A stretch of 16,801 nucleotides of DNA from JAWPMV01 sp038527215. GTDB taxonomy: Bacteria > Bacteroidota > Bacteroidia > J057. A model generated the notes under the pieces. The model saw only the letters and a program-made list of their open reading frames with translations. It was not told the origin of the DNA and made no database searches. Position numbers and translations under genes: made by a program. This document shows positions 7,714-15,885 of the stretch, in pieces. Position 1 is the stretch's first letter, and each line of letters starts with the position of its first letter. The stretch is taken from NCBI GenBank assembly GCA_038527215.1, contig JBCBGC010000160.1:1-16801 (forward strand), in the 5' to 3' direction.

Positions 7714-10317
7714 CTAGGTGGCCTGATTGTTTGATTCCTCAAGCGAATTTTCCTGATTTCTTCTTCTCCATTCCAGGAAGGCTACCCCGGCCATCAGCAG
7801 CAATAAAATAATGCTGGAAATAAGGGAGATCGTCTCCCCGGTAAAGTAGGCAGCTGGTTCGAAACGGAACTCAATTTCATGTTCTCCTGCGGGGACATTC
7901 AGAGCTCTTAAGACATAGTTGGCCCGTAGGTGTGGTACCTCCTGTCCATCAAGGTAGGCCTTCCAGCCTTTCTTGTCGTTATAGTAGATTTCGGAAAAAA
8001 CCGCCAGTTGGGGCTGACTGCTGTTGCTTTTATAAGTGATTCGCTTATTGTCAAAGCTCGTCAGGGTGATCCGTGCATTGGGGTCGGACTGATTCCCCAA
8101 GCCTTTAATTTGCTCCCCAAAACGTCCCCCATCAATCGCTACATCTACCACCGCCGTATTACCGGTATTGATGCTGCGGAGGGCCAGGATTTCTTCCTGC
8201 GGAGTTTGCACCTGTTGGATGCGGTTTACAAACCAGGCTGACCCATGTGCGCCTGTATATTGAAAGGCTTGAGGCCCGGCTTGTTGGGTGGGATAGATCA
8301 CATAGCGAAGATTGAGCATATTGAGCACATCCAGGTTGCTCATCCTAAGCTGTCTAATGGAATCATTTTGTTCTCCCAGGACCTGATAAAGCTGATAAAT
8401 GTCTTGAATCAGCACCGTATCAATCAGGTCATTATATCTGCCCAGTTTGGCCGCATGATAGCCTCCAATATTCCGGTGGTAGTAGGAGGTCCGTGCCTCA
8501 TTGACTACCTGGATGATTTGGTTTGGAGAACCGGGGAGATTGACTACCCGGAAATCAGGATCTGGGTCCTGCATAATAAATTGGTCGGCCTGCGAAGGCG
8601 TGTACTCATTTTTCAGGGTCCGCTCATTGACATAGTTATCTTCATTCAGGAAGCGTGCATTCACGGGCAGCATATCAATGACCACCAGCGCGGTCAGACC
8701 AGCGTAGAGTAAACTTGGTTTGATGGCGTCTCTCAGGTAAAACCAAATCAAGCCAAAGGCAACTGCGATCAGCGCAAAACTCCGAAGCGAGTCGCTTAAC
8801 AGCATATCCGAACGGAGGTTCACCAAAATATCTACCACTGAAGCGTTCATTTGGCTATCCACCGCTCCGCTAAAATCGAAGAGCACCCCGCCTAGCAGGG
8901 CAAAAATCAAACTGAGCCCACCTGTAATCCCACCGGCAATCAATAAAGGGCGTGTCAGGTTTTTACGATCTTTTTTCTCGGTCTGTATGACCTTGTTCAG
9001 GGCGAGGATGCCCAGGAGCGGCATGGCAAATTCTACCATGACCAGCGTCATCGAGACGGCTCGGAATTTATTATAGCCAGGGAAAATGTTGAAAAATAGC
9101 TCCGTCAGCGGCAGAAAATTTTTCCCCCACGAAAGCATGAGGAAAATCAGAAAAGTCGCAAGCATTGCCCATTTAATCGGTCCTCGCGTAATGAGCAGTC
9201 CCAGCACAAAGAGGAAGCAGATAATCGCTCCTACATAAACCGGTCCTGAAGTGCTCGGCTGGTCTCCCCAATAGGTGCGCAGGCGGAGATTCTTTTGCCC
9301 GAATTGCCTTTCCAGTTCCCGGTCTTTTACCAAAAAAGAGGTACTACCTCCGTAAAAATTGGGCACCAGCAAAGTAAAGGATTCTTCCACCCCATAGCTC
9401 CATCTAAGCGCATAGTCCAGGTTTAAGCCACTGCTTACTTCGCCATCTTTTGCCGGCAACTCGGATTGCCCTCGCATGGTTTCTGCGGCATACTGGCTGG
9501 TCGTCCATAGCAAGCTGGTACTAGGGGCGACGCCCAGCAAAGCTGCGATGATCAGCACCCCTGAGGCCTTGAAGAAATCAGGCAGGGTCTTTTTCATGAT
9601 GGCATCCACAAAGTAGGCAATACCGAGAAAGCCAATCATGATGGCCAGATAGTAGGTAATCTGCAGGTGGTTGGCGGTGATTTCCAGGGCCAGGAAAAAG
9701 GCTGTAATCGCTCCGCCTAGGAGCCACTTCCCTCGATAGGTCAGAATAATGCCCCCCACAATGGGCGCCATATAGGCAATGGCATGGGCTTTCGAGGTGT
9801 GGCCTGCCTCCAGGATGATGAAAAAGTATGAGGATAGCGCAAAGGCCACAGCCCCCAGACCGCTGAGATAGGGGTTGATTTTGAGAATATTTAAAAAAAG
9901 ATAAAATCCCAGGAAGGTCATGAAGACAAAAAAGGCGGGATTGGGCAAGCCAAAGCGGAGGAGCTTGGTAATCGGCTTAAAGAGGTTACCAGGGTATTCT
10001 ACACTGATCTGGTAGCCGGGCATTCCACTGAAAATTCGGGTGGACCAGAGGGCCTCTTCTCCTTTTTCCTGCCGATAATCCCTGAGCTCTTTGGCCATAC
10101 CCGTAAACTGCTGGATATCGCCTTGTCGCATGACTTTATTCTGAAATACGACCGGACTGAAAAACATCACCACCAGCAACAGGAATGCGAGGATGATGCC
10201 GGTATGGGTGAGGGCTTCCTTTTGCCAGGGTTTGAGACTGGATCCTGCTTTTTTAGCAGGGGTGGAAGGAGTTTTTTTCGCCGCTTTTGACTTACGGGGA
10301 GTGCCTTTTTTTGCCAT
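7714..10317 (-). CDS. YfhO-family multi-spanning membrane protein
   Basis: This 867-residue integral membrane protein resembles the YfhO family of large GT-C-like membrane proteins, some of which are needed to glycosylate envelope polymers in Firmicutes. The N-terminus is a short Lys/Ala/Pro-rich cytoplasmic tail (residues 1-35), followed by a first helix at about 38-58 (HTGIILAFLLLVVMFFSPVV). A soluble loop then contains FSGMPGYQISVEYPGN, followed by about ten further hydrophobic segments up to ~555. A large soluble domain, probably periplasmic (~560-815), follows, and a last helix near the C-terminus (ISLISSIILLLLMAGVAFLEW) ends in a charged tail. The ATG at 10315-10317 is the first Met and gives a sensible tail. 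The gene is the most distal in the sugar-nucleotide block, 97 bp after rfbA, and a strong terminator follows it. The context supports a role in glycan assembly or modification, but substrate and activity cannot be read from the sequence. Confidence 0.82.
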   Translation of the reverse strand: MAKKGTPRKSKAAKKTPSTPAKKAGSSLKPWQKEALTHTGIILAFLLLVVMFFSPVVFQNKVMRQGDIQQFTGMAKELRDYRQEKGEEALWSTRIFSGMPGYQISVEYPGNLFKPITKLLRFGLPNPAFFVFMTFLGFYLFLNILKINPYLSGLGAVAFALSSYFFIILEAGHTSKAHAIAYMAPIVGGIILTYRGKWLLGGAITAFFLALEITANHLQITYYLAIMIGFLGIAYFVDAIMKKTLPDFFKASGVLIIAALLGVAPSTSLLWTTSQYAAETMRGQSELPAKDGEVSSGLNLDYALRWSYGVEESFTLLVPNFYGGSTSFLVKDRELERQFGQKNLRLRTYWGDQPSTSGPVYVGAIICFLFVLGLLITRGPIKWAMLATFLIFLMLSWGKNFLPLTELFFNIFPGYNKFRAVSMTLVMVEFAMPLLGILALNKVIQTEKKDRKNLTRPLLIAGGITGGLSLIFALLGGVLFDFSGAVDSQMNASVVDILVNLRSDMLLSDSLRSFALIAVAFGLIWFYLRDAIKPSLLYAGLTALVVIDMLPVNARFLNEDNYVNERTLKNEYTPSQADQFIMQDPDPDFRVVNLPGSPNQIIQVVNEARTSYYHRNIGGYHAAKLGRYNDLIDTVLIQDIYQLYQVLGEQNDSIRQLRMSNLDVLNMLNLRYVIYPTQQAGPQAFQYTGAHGSAWFVNRIQQVQTPQEEILALRSINTGNTAVVDVAIDGGRFGEQIKGLGNQSDPNARITLTSFDNKRITYKSNSSQPQLAVFSEIYYNDKKGWKAYLDGQEVPHLRANYVLRALNVPAGEHEIEFRFEPAAYFTGETISLISSIILLLLMAGVAFLEWRRRNQENSLEESNNQAT

Positions 10318-10345
10318 GGTAAAATGGTTGAAAGGCCCTAAACTA

Positions 10346-10385
10346 ATATTCCCCCGGCCAACCTCAAAGTATGAGGGGGAAATAT
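10346..10385. other. Hairpin-forming spacer between rfbA and the yfhO-like gene
   Basis: In the 97-bp gap, a C-run at 10351-10355 can pair with GGGGG at 10375-10379, extended by flanking A/T pairs, and an inner CCTCA/TGAGG hairpin (10362-10366 with 10372-10376) competes with it. No strong T-run follows on the minus strand, so I read it as a possible attenuating or processing hairpin rather than a clear terminator. Confidence 0.35.
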
Positions 10386-10414
10386 AGCAGGGAAAAGGAA
10401 CGCCCTGAGGCTTC

Positions 10415-11296
10415 TTATCGCCCTTCTTCCGCCACCTGCATCAGGTAAGCCCCGTATCCGCTTTTCAGCAAGGGCTTGGCAATGGCTTTGAGTTGATCGT
10501 CATCAATGAAGCCCATGCGATAGGCCTGCTCTTCAATACAACCAATTTTTAAGCCCTGTCTTTTCTCGATGATTTGGACAAAATTCCCGGCTTGCATGAG
10601 CGAGTCGTGGGTGCCAGTGTCCAGCCAGGCCGTACCCCGGCTGAGGATGGAAACGTTGAGGTTTCCCTGTTCCAGATAAGTCCGGTTTACGTCGGTGATT
10701 TCTAATTCTCCCCGGGCAGAAGGTTTGAGGTTTTTGGCGATGTCCACCACCTTCGCATCATAAAAGTAGACGCCGGGCACCGCAAAAGAGGACTTTGGGA
10801 CCTCTGGTTTTTCTTCGATGCTGATCGCCTTACCCTGCTCGTTAAATTCGACTACCCCGTAGGCTCGGGGATTGGCTACATGATAGGCGAAGACCAGTCC
10901 ACCGCCAGAAGTCTCCACCTGCTGGCTGGCGTCCGCCAGCGTATGGGCCAGATTTTCTCCGTAAAAAATATTGTCCCCCAGTATGAGGGCCGCTGATTCG
11001 CCTGCCAGAAACCTATCCCCAATGATAAAGGCCTGGGCCAGGCCTTCCGGACGCTCCTGTACCGCATAGTTAAATTGGACCCCCAGCCTGCTACCGTCTC
11101 CCAGCAAATCCCGAAAGGAAGGTAAATCCCGAGGCGTCGAAATAATCAGGATTTCTTTGATGCCTGCACTCAATAAGGTAGACAGCGGATAATAAATCAT
11201 CGGCTTGTCGTAGACCGGCATGAGTTGCTTGCTGATGGGAATGGTGAGGGGATGGAGCCGGGTGCCGGACCCGCCGGCGAGAATGATTCCTTTCAT
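10415..11296 (-). CDS. rfbA: Glucose-1-phosphate thymidylyltransferase
   Basis: RfbA (RmlA) joins dTTP and glucose-1-phosphate to make dTDP-glucose, the entry point for dTDP-rhamnose and many dTDP-deoxy and amino sugars. The 293-residue length is normal for the family. The nucleotide-binding signature GGSGTRLHPLT is at residues 8-18, followed by SKQLMPVYDKPMIYYPLS, and LGDNIFYG carries the metal-binding Asp108. SIEEKPEVPKSSFAVPGVYFYD and TAWLDTGTHDSL are also characteristic. The start codon overlaps the rfbC stop in an ATGA arrangement (11293-11296), which points to translational coupling. No rfbB or rfbD lies nearby in this window, so the dTDP-glucose made here must be used by enzymes encoded elsewhere. 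Confidence 0.96.
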   Translation of the reverse strand: MKGIILAGGSGTRLHPLTIPISKQLMPVYDKPMIYYPLSTLLSAGIKEILIISTPRDLPSFRDLLGDGSRLGVQFNYAVQERPEGLAQAFIIGDRFLAGESAALILGDNIFYGENLAHTLADASQQVETSGGGLVFAYHVANPRAYGVVEFNEQGKAISIEEKPEVPKSSFAVPGVYFYDAKVVDIAKNLKPSARGELEITDVNRTYLEQGNLNVSILSRGTAWLDTGTHDSLMQAGNFVQIIEKRQGLKIGCIEEQAYRMGFIDDDQLKAIAKPLLKSGYGAYLMQVAEEGR

Positions 11297-11859
11297 AGGC
11301 TGACATAATCAAAAGGCGAAGAAAACTCGGCCAGGGTAGGGTGGTAGAGGTCTTTTTCCGACATGATGGGCTCGATTTCCCGCCAGGGAATCGCTAATTC
11401 CGGATCATCCCAGGCGAGGCCTCCTTCCGAGGCTTTATGATACACATTGGTACATTTATAAAAGAAGAGGCATTCATCAGACAGCACCTGAAACCCATGG
11501 GCAAATCCCGGAGGGATATAAATCATGGTTCGGGTGGAAGCATCCAGTTCTTCTACCATTACCTGCCCGTAAGTTGGGGAGTCTTTACGAATATCCACCG
11601 CCACGTCCAGCACTTTTCCAACCAGGGGGCAGATCAATTTGCCCTGGTCATAGGGAGGTGCCTGAAAGTGGAGGCCCCTGAGGGTGCCTTTGGTGGAGGA
11701 GGAGAGATTGTCCTGGACAAAATGTAATTGACCGAGGCCAATTTCCTGAAACGCATTAGCATTGTGCAGTTCAAGAAAAAAACCTCGGTCGTCGCCGAAA
11801 ACGTCCGGTTGAAGTTTGATTACATCAGGAAGGGACGTTTGTAGCTTGTGGAACGCCAT
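11293..11859 (-). CDS. rfbC: dTDP-4-dehydrorhamnose 3,5-epimerase
   Basis: RfbC (RmlC) epimerises carbons 3 and 5 of dTDP-4-keto-6-deoxyglucose, the third step towards dTDP-rhamnose. The 188-residue cupin protein has the family's DVFGDDRGFFLE (residues 19-30), the catalytic-region LRGLHFQ with His64, Lys74, and IPPGFAHGFQVL (115-125), followed by Tyr134. The final GGLAWDDPELAIPW segment also fits. The ATG at 11857-11859 is the first available Met and puts the conserved N-terminus at its usual distance, so the 35-bp overlap with the end of the upstream decarboxylase gene appears real. Its stop overlaps the rfbA start (ATGA). Confidence 0.95.
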   Translation of the reverse strand: MAFHKLQTSLPDVIKLQPDVFGDDRGFFLELHNANAFQEIGLGQLHFVQDNLSSSTKGTLRGLHFQAPPYDQGKLICPLVGKVLDVAVDIRKDSPTYGQVMVEELDASTRTMIYIPPGFAHGFQVLSDECLFFYKCTNVYHKASEGGLAWDDPELAIPWREIEPIMSEKDLYHPTLAEFSSPFDYVSL

Positions 11860-12799
11860 GCACTTGTTCTTTGAAATATTCGAGCGTGCGGGCCAGCCCT
11901 TCGCTACGATCTACCTTTGGCTCCCATCCCAGGATTTCCCGGGCCCGGGTGATATCCGGACGGCGCACTTTAGGATCGTCTTTTGGAAGGTCTTTGAACA
12001 CGATGTTGCTTTTTGAGCCCGTAAGTTCGATGATTTCTTTGGCAAAATCCAGAATAGTAATCTCCGCTGGATTGCCAATGTTCACTGGCATGGTCTCATC
12101 GCTCATCAGGAGACGATAAATACCTTCTACCAAATCCGCTACAAAGCAAAAGCTTCTGGTCTGGCCTCCATCACCGAAGACGGTGATGTCTTCACCGCGC
12201 AGGGCCTGCCCCATGAAGGCGGGGAGTACCCGTCCATCGTCCAGGCGCATACGAGGACCGTAGGTGTTGAAAATCCGGATAATCCGGGTTTCTACACCAT
12301 GGTAGCGGTGATAAGCCATGGTCATGGCTTCCATGAAGCGCTTGGCTTCATCATATACACCACGATACCCGATGGGGTTCACATTACCCCAATAATCTTC
12401 AGTCTGTGGGTGAATCAAGGGATCGCCATATACTTCGGAAGTACTGGCAATGAGGACCCGTGCACCTTTGTCTTTGGCCAGACCGAGGATTTTATGGGTT
12501 CCCAACGCGCCTACCTTCAGGGTCTGAATCGGTAACTTCAGATAGTCAATAGGGCTGGCCGGAGAGGCGAAGTGCAGGATATAATCCAGTTCTCCTTCTA
12601 CATAGGTATAATTCGTTACGTCATGCTTGACATAGCGAAAGCCCTCCTGACCGAAAAGGTGAGCAATGTTGGCAAGGTTTCCGGTGATGAGATTGTCCAT
12701 TACGACAACCTCAAAACCTTCACTTAGAAAGCGGTCACTCAGGTGGGAACCGAGAAAGCCGGCTCCTCCAGTGATCAGTACCTTTGGTTTTCTACTCAT
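11825..12799 (-). CDS. uxs: UDP-glucuronate decarboxylase (UDP-xylose synthase), SDR family
   Basis: This extended short-chain dehydrogenase most likely decarboxylates UDP-glucuronate to UDP-xylose with bound NAD, using the product of the dehydrogenase gene just upstream. The start chosen is the ATG at 12797-12799, giving 324 residues that begin MSRKPKVLITGGAGFLGSHL with the dinucleotide-binding GxxGxxG at residues 11-17; a longer frame reaching 12904 only reads through the end of ugd. HFASPASPIDYLKLPIQTLK (77-96), STSEVYGDPL and the catalytic YxxxK (Tyr149, Lys153) within NPIGYRGVYDEAKRF are typical of Uxs and unlike RfbB. It overlaps ugd by 8 bp and rfbC by 35 bp, so these genes are co-transcribed and probably translationally coupled. 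Confidence 0.9.
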   Translation of the reverse strand: MSRKPKVLITGGAGFLGSHLSDRFLSEGFEVVVMDNLITGNLANIAHLFGQEGFRYVKHDVTNYTYVEGELDYILHFASPASPIDYLKLPIQTLKVGALGTHKILGLAKDKGARVLIASTSEVYGDPLIHPQTEDYWGNVNPIGYRGVYDEAKRFMEAMTMAYHRYHGVETRIIRIFNTYGPRMRLDDGRVLPAFMGQALRGEDITVFGDGGQTRSFCFVADLVEGIYRLLMSDETMPVNIGNPAEITILDFAKEIIELTGSKSNIVFKDLPKDDPKVRRPDITRAREILGWEPKVDRSEGLARTLEYFKEQVHGVPQATNVPS

Positions 12800-14132
12800 T
12801 AGCAGATAAGGTTTCGGGTGATTTAATGTGTTTTCTACCGATGGAATAATACTCGAATCCGTGAGACTCAACTGTCTCCAGATCATATACATTACGTCCG
12901 TCAAACATGACAGATTCTTTTAGTCCTAATTTGATGCGCTCGAAGTTCGGGGTACGGAATTCATTCCACTCCGTGATAATGAGCAGGGCATCGGCCTGCA
13001 TACAAGCATCGTAAGGATTGCTCTGATACTCAATGTCCAGGTCGGTGTACTTCTGTACCGCCTCCATTGCTTCCGGATCGTAAGCTTTAATGTTGGCTCC
13101 CATAGCCAGGAGTTGCTCAATGATCACCAAAGCAGGTGCTTCCCGAATGTCATCCGTATTCGGTTTGAAAGCGAGTCCCCAAACGGCAAATGTTTTGCCA
13201 TTCAAGTCTTCGGTTCCGTAGTGCTTCACGACTTTCTCCACCATGACGGACTTTTGCTTTTTGTTCACCTCCATCACAGAATCCAGAATGTGGAAAGGAT
13301 ACCCATATTCCTGGGCAGTTTTGTAAAGGGCAGAAACGTCTTTAGGGAAGCAGGAACCACCATAGCCTACCCCAGGGAAGAGGAAACGCTTGCCGATCCG
13401 GCTATCCGTACCAATACCGCGACGGACATTGTCTACATTGGCGCCTACCAGTTCACACAGGTTGGCTACTTCATTCATGAAGGAAATTTTGGTAGCCAGA
13501 AAGGAGTTGGCTGCATACTTGGTAACCTCAGCGCTACGCTCATCCATGAAGAGGATAGGGTTACCAGACATCACAAAGGGCTTATACAAGCGACGCATCA
13601 TTTCCGTGGCCCGCTCGGAGCGAGAGCCTACGACGATTCGCTCAGGCTTCATGAAGTCCTGGACAGCAAAGCCTTCCCGTAGGAATTCAGGGTTGGAAAC
13701 CACATCGAACTCAACGTCCGTTTGAGAAGCGATGGCTTCGCGGACTTTATCAGCGGTGCCTACCGGTACGGTACTTTTGTTGACCACCACGCGATAGTCT
13801 TCCAGCAAGGTGCCGATTTCATTGGCGACACCCAGTACGTACTGAAGGTCTGCAGAACCATCTTCCATCGGAGGAGTAGGCAGGGCAAGGAAAATGATGT
13901 CGGCAAACTTGACGGCATCAGCCAGGGAGTCTGTAAACTGGAGGCGGCCTTCTTTGGTGTTCCGCTCAAACATAGATTCCAGACCAGGCTCATAAATGGG
14001 TACTTTCCCATCGTGAAGCATGGCAAGTTTTTCTGGGTTGTTGTCTACGCAGAGCACTTCATTTCCAGCTTCTGAAAAGCAAGTACCAGTTACTAATCCT
14101 ACGTAACCAGTCCCAACGACAGCTACTTTCAT
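12792..14132 (-). CDS. ugd: UDP-glucose 6-dehydrogenase
   Basis: Ugd oxidises UDP-glucose to UDP-glucuronate with two NAD+, providing the acidic sugar and the substrate for the decarboxylase that follows. The 446-residue protein starts MKVAVVGTGYVGLVTG, with the GxGxxG NAD-binding motif at residues 7-12. The catalytic Cys261 lies in GVGYGGSCFPKD. NKSTVPVGTADKVR, SNPEFLREGFAVQDFMKPERI-type and GLAFKPNTDDIREAPA blocks are all present and of normal length. The start is 28 bp after the aminotransferase stop and its stop overlaps the uxs start by 8 bp, which supports one transcript. Confidence 0.96.
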   Translation of the reverse strand: MKVAVVGTGYVGLVTGTCFSEAGNEVLCVDNNPEKLAMLHDGKVPIYEPGLESMFERNTKEGRLQFTDSLADAVKFADIIFLALPTPPMEDGSADLQYVLGVANEIGTLLEDYRVVVNKSTVPVGTADKVREAIASQTDVEFDVVSNPEFLREGFAVQDFMKPERIVVGSRSERATEMMRRLYKPFVMSGNPILFMDERSAEVTKYAANSFLATKISFMNEVANLCELVGANVDNVRRGIGTDSRIGKRFLFPGVGYGGSCFPKDVSALYKTAQEYGYPFHILDSVMEVNKKQKSVMVEKVVKHYGTEDLNGKTFAVWGLAFKPNTDDIREAPALVIIEQLLAMGANIKAYDPEAMEAVQKYTDLDIEYQSNPYDACMQADALLIITEWNEFRTPNFERIKLGLKESVMFDGRNVYDLETVESHGFEYYSIGRKHIKSPETLSANE

Positions 14133-14160
14133 GTTGACTTTTTTATTGGATGATTAAATT

Positions 14161-15312
14161 CTAGGTCATCTCGGGGCTATGTAATTCTATGGCACGTCGA
14201 AGATGATCGGTGATATATTGTTGTTGTTTCCCGTCTAGTTCCGAGTGCATGGGCAGACTAAAAACATGCGCAGTCAGACGTTCTGACAAGGCGAGTTCTG
14301 TCGCTCCAGGTGCGTAGGTTTGATAGGCTTTTTGCTGGTGGATGGCTAAAGGATAATAAATCATCGTAGGAATCCCCTGCTTGCCCATAAACTCCTTCAG
14401 TTGATCGCGGGTAGTTCTCCCCGCTTCCACAAGCAGGGTATATTGGTGAAAGACATGCTGGCTGTAGGGCGCTCTGAAGGGCACCGTTAGACCTGGCACA
14501 TCTTGTAGCATCTCATCATAGCGATCCGCCGCTGCCCGGCGAGCCTCATTATAAGCAGGCAGGTGCTTAAGTTTGACGCTCAGGATCGCAGCCTGAATCG
14601 CATCCAATCGGCTGTTGACGCCGATGGATTCATGTATATAACGTTTACGGGAGCCGTGATTACACATCATGTGAATCTTTTCCCCCAGTTCTTCATTGCG
14701 GGTAAAAATGGCTCCTCCATCTCCATAAGCGCCCAGATTTTTGCTGGGATAAAAAGAAGTAGTACCTATATCACCAATGGTTCCTGCATATTGCGTGGTA
14801 CCATCTGGGAAGGTATAAGTGGCCCCAATCGCCTGAGCAGTATCCTCAATGACCTTAAGCCCATGCTGACGGGCGACCTCCATAATCGGAGCCATGTTGG
14901 CGGCTTGTCCAAACAAATGAACCGGAATGATCACCCGGGTCCGATCGGAGATTTTTGCTTCCAGATCGTCTGGGTCCATATTAAAGGTATCGGGTTCCAC
15001 TTCGACAAAAACGGGAACCAGCCCCAGCAATACGATCACTTCCACCGTGGCTACATAAGTAAAGCTGGGGGTAAGAACCTCATCTCCTGGTTCTAAATCG
15101 AGGGCCATCAGGGCAACTTGTAAGGCATCGGTGCCATTGGCGCAGGATATAACCCGGGGCACCTGGAGAAAGTCAGCTAATTGTTGATTAAAAGCCTGTA
15201 CGACCGGCCCGTTGATGTAGATGCCGGATCTGATTACTTCCTGTACTTTTTGGTCAACTTCCTGTTGGATGCGTTGGTATTGACCGATGGTGTCAACCAT
15301 ACGGATATTCAT
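14161..15312 (-). CDS. DegT/DnrJ/EryC1-family PLP sugar aminotransferase
   Basis: These enzymes transfer an amino group, usually from glutamate, to a nucleotide-linked keto-sugar using pyridoxal phosphate, giving amino sugars for surface glycans. The 383-residue protein has NGTDALQVALMAL (substrate/PLP region), GDEVLTPSFTYVATVE, VHLFGQAANM, IEDTAQAIGA with Asp157, and SFYPSKNLGAYGDGGAIF with the PLP lysine at Lys191. The start chosen is the ATG at 15310-15312 (MNIRMVDTIGQYQ), which matches the usual family N-terminus; a TTG at 15337-15339 would add nine atypical residues. It is the first gene of the ugd-uxs-rfbC-rfbA block. The exact sugar substrate cannot be inferred: no dedicated dehydratase or ketoisomerase lies in the window. 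Confidence 0.92.
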   Translation of the reverse strand: MNIRMVDTIGQYQRIQQEVDQKVQEVIRSGIYINGPVVQAFNQQLADFLQVPRVISCANGTDALQVALMALDLEPGDEVLTPSFTYVATVEVIVLLGLVPVFVEVEPDTFNMDPDDLEAKISDRTRVIIPVHLFGQAANMAPIMEVARQHGLKVIEDTAQAIGATYTFPDGTTQYAGTIGDIGTTSFYPSKNLGAYGDGGAIFTRNEELGEKIHMMCNHGSRKRYIHESIGVNSRLDAIQAAILSVKLKHLPAYNEARRAAADRYDEMLQDVPGLTVPFRAPYSQHVFHQYTLLVEAGRTTRDQLKEFMGKQGIPTMIYYPLAIHQQKAYQTYAPGATELALSERLTAHVFSLPMHSELDGKQQQYITDHLRRAIELHSPEMT

Positions 15313-15438
15313 ATCCTCAATAACTTTTTGCAAGGTCAAATAATCTAAGAGAACGAACGGTGGGGAGAGGACAGGCGAAACTAGTAAGATTCCCTCGTTA
15401 TCCGCTCCGCTTCCTGCTTAACAGACTATCTTTCAGAC

Positions 15439-15478
15439 TCATCGGCAAAATAGACGTTTGTTTGGTCTAAACCGATGA
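15439..15478. repeat. Inverted repeat with internal loop in the divergent intergenic region
   Basis: TCATCGG (15439-15445) pairs with CCGATGA (15472-15478), and further in TAGAC (15451-15455) pairs with GTCTA (15465-15469). This gives twelve base pairs with a 5/2-nt internal loop and a 9-nt apical loop containing GTTTGTTTG. It sits about 130-165 bp upstream of the aminotransferase start, so it could be an operator or a leader-RNA structure. Function is inferred only from position and symmetry. Confidence 0.5.
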
Positions 15479-15857
15479 ATTAGCAGGAATACACGAAAAG
15501 TAGAAAGGCAAAATAAGGGCCAAAAGCGCAAGTCTCAAGCTATTTATCTTCGGTTTCCAATTCCAGGCCCATGACCTTTTCATGGCAAGCCTCAGGCTAT
15601 CGACTTACTGTCAAAATGACCACTATCATACCCACGTCCTGTGAGTTTGGGTGTCGATCGGTTCAAAAAGGTATCTTAGGCACCATCACGAGGTGTTTTG
15701 CTCCCATATACATATTTGTAGGAGCCTGTTTTTCCCTTTTAAAACTCATTCGCGATAAGCGAAGATAGATAAAAATTCATATTCTCCTACCAAAAAAAAG
15801 AAAGGGGAATCAAGAAAAATATTACCTGTAAATAGCCCTTCCTTCCCCGGTCGGAGC

Positions 15858-15865
15858 TACCTTTG
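15858..15865 (+). promoter_or_regulatory. Bacteroidota-type -7 promoter box for waaA
   Basis: TACCTTTG matches the Bacteroidota -7 consensus TAnnTTTG exactly and lies 20 bp before the waaA ATG, giving a short leader of roughly 10-20 nt. No clear -33 TTG element is visible at the usual distance; A-rich tracts lie further upstream (15791-15820). Confidence 0.55.
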
Positions 15866-15885
15866 TACATTAGGCTTTTCAGGAT

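Larger units (their letters stand above)
15313..15885. other. Divergent intergenic region, 573 bp, no convincing gene
   Basis: This stretch separates the minus-strand sugar operon from the plus-strand waaA gene and should contain promoters for both. The parts I can support are the inverted repeat at 15439-15478 and the waaA -7 box at 15858-15865, preceded by A-tracts at about 15791-15820. A small CCATGA/TCATGG hairpin lies at 15569-15585. A 65-codon plus-strand frame (15571-15768) has no recognisable protein features. For the operon promoter, only a weak -7-like match is seen on the minus strand (TAGTTTCG, 15376-15383). Confidence 0.6.

Noticed and set aside
12800..12904. Upstream extension of uxs to 12904
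   Set aside because: The extra 35 residues only read through the end of ugd in another frame, and the family N-terminus begins at the Met at 12799.
15678..15705. Terminator-like CACC/GGTG hairpin followed by TTTTG
   Set aside because: The stem is only four pairs and no gene ends nearby on either strand.
15571..15768. Small plus-strand ORF (65 codons) in the divergent intergenic region
   Set aside because: No recognisable motif or ribosome-binding context, and its composition looks non-coding; cannot be excluded but not supported.
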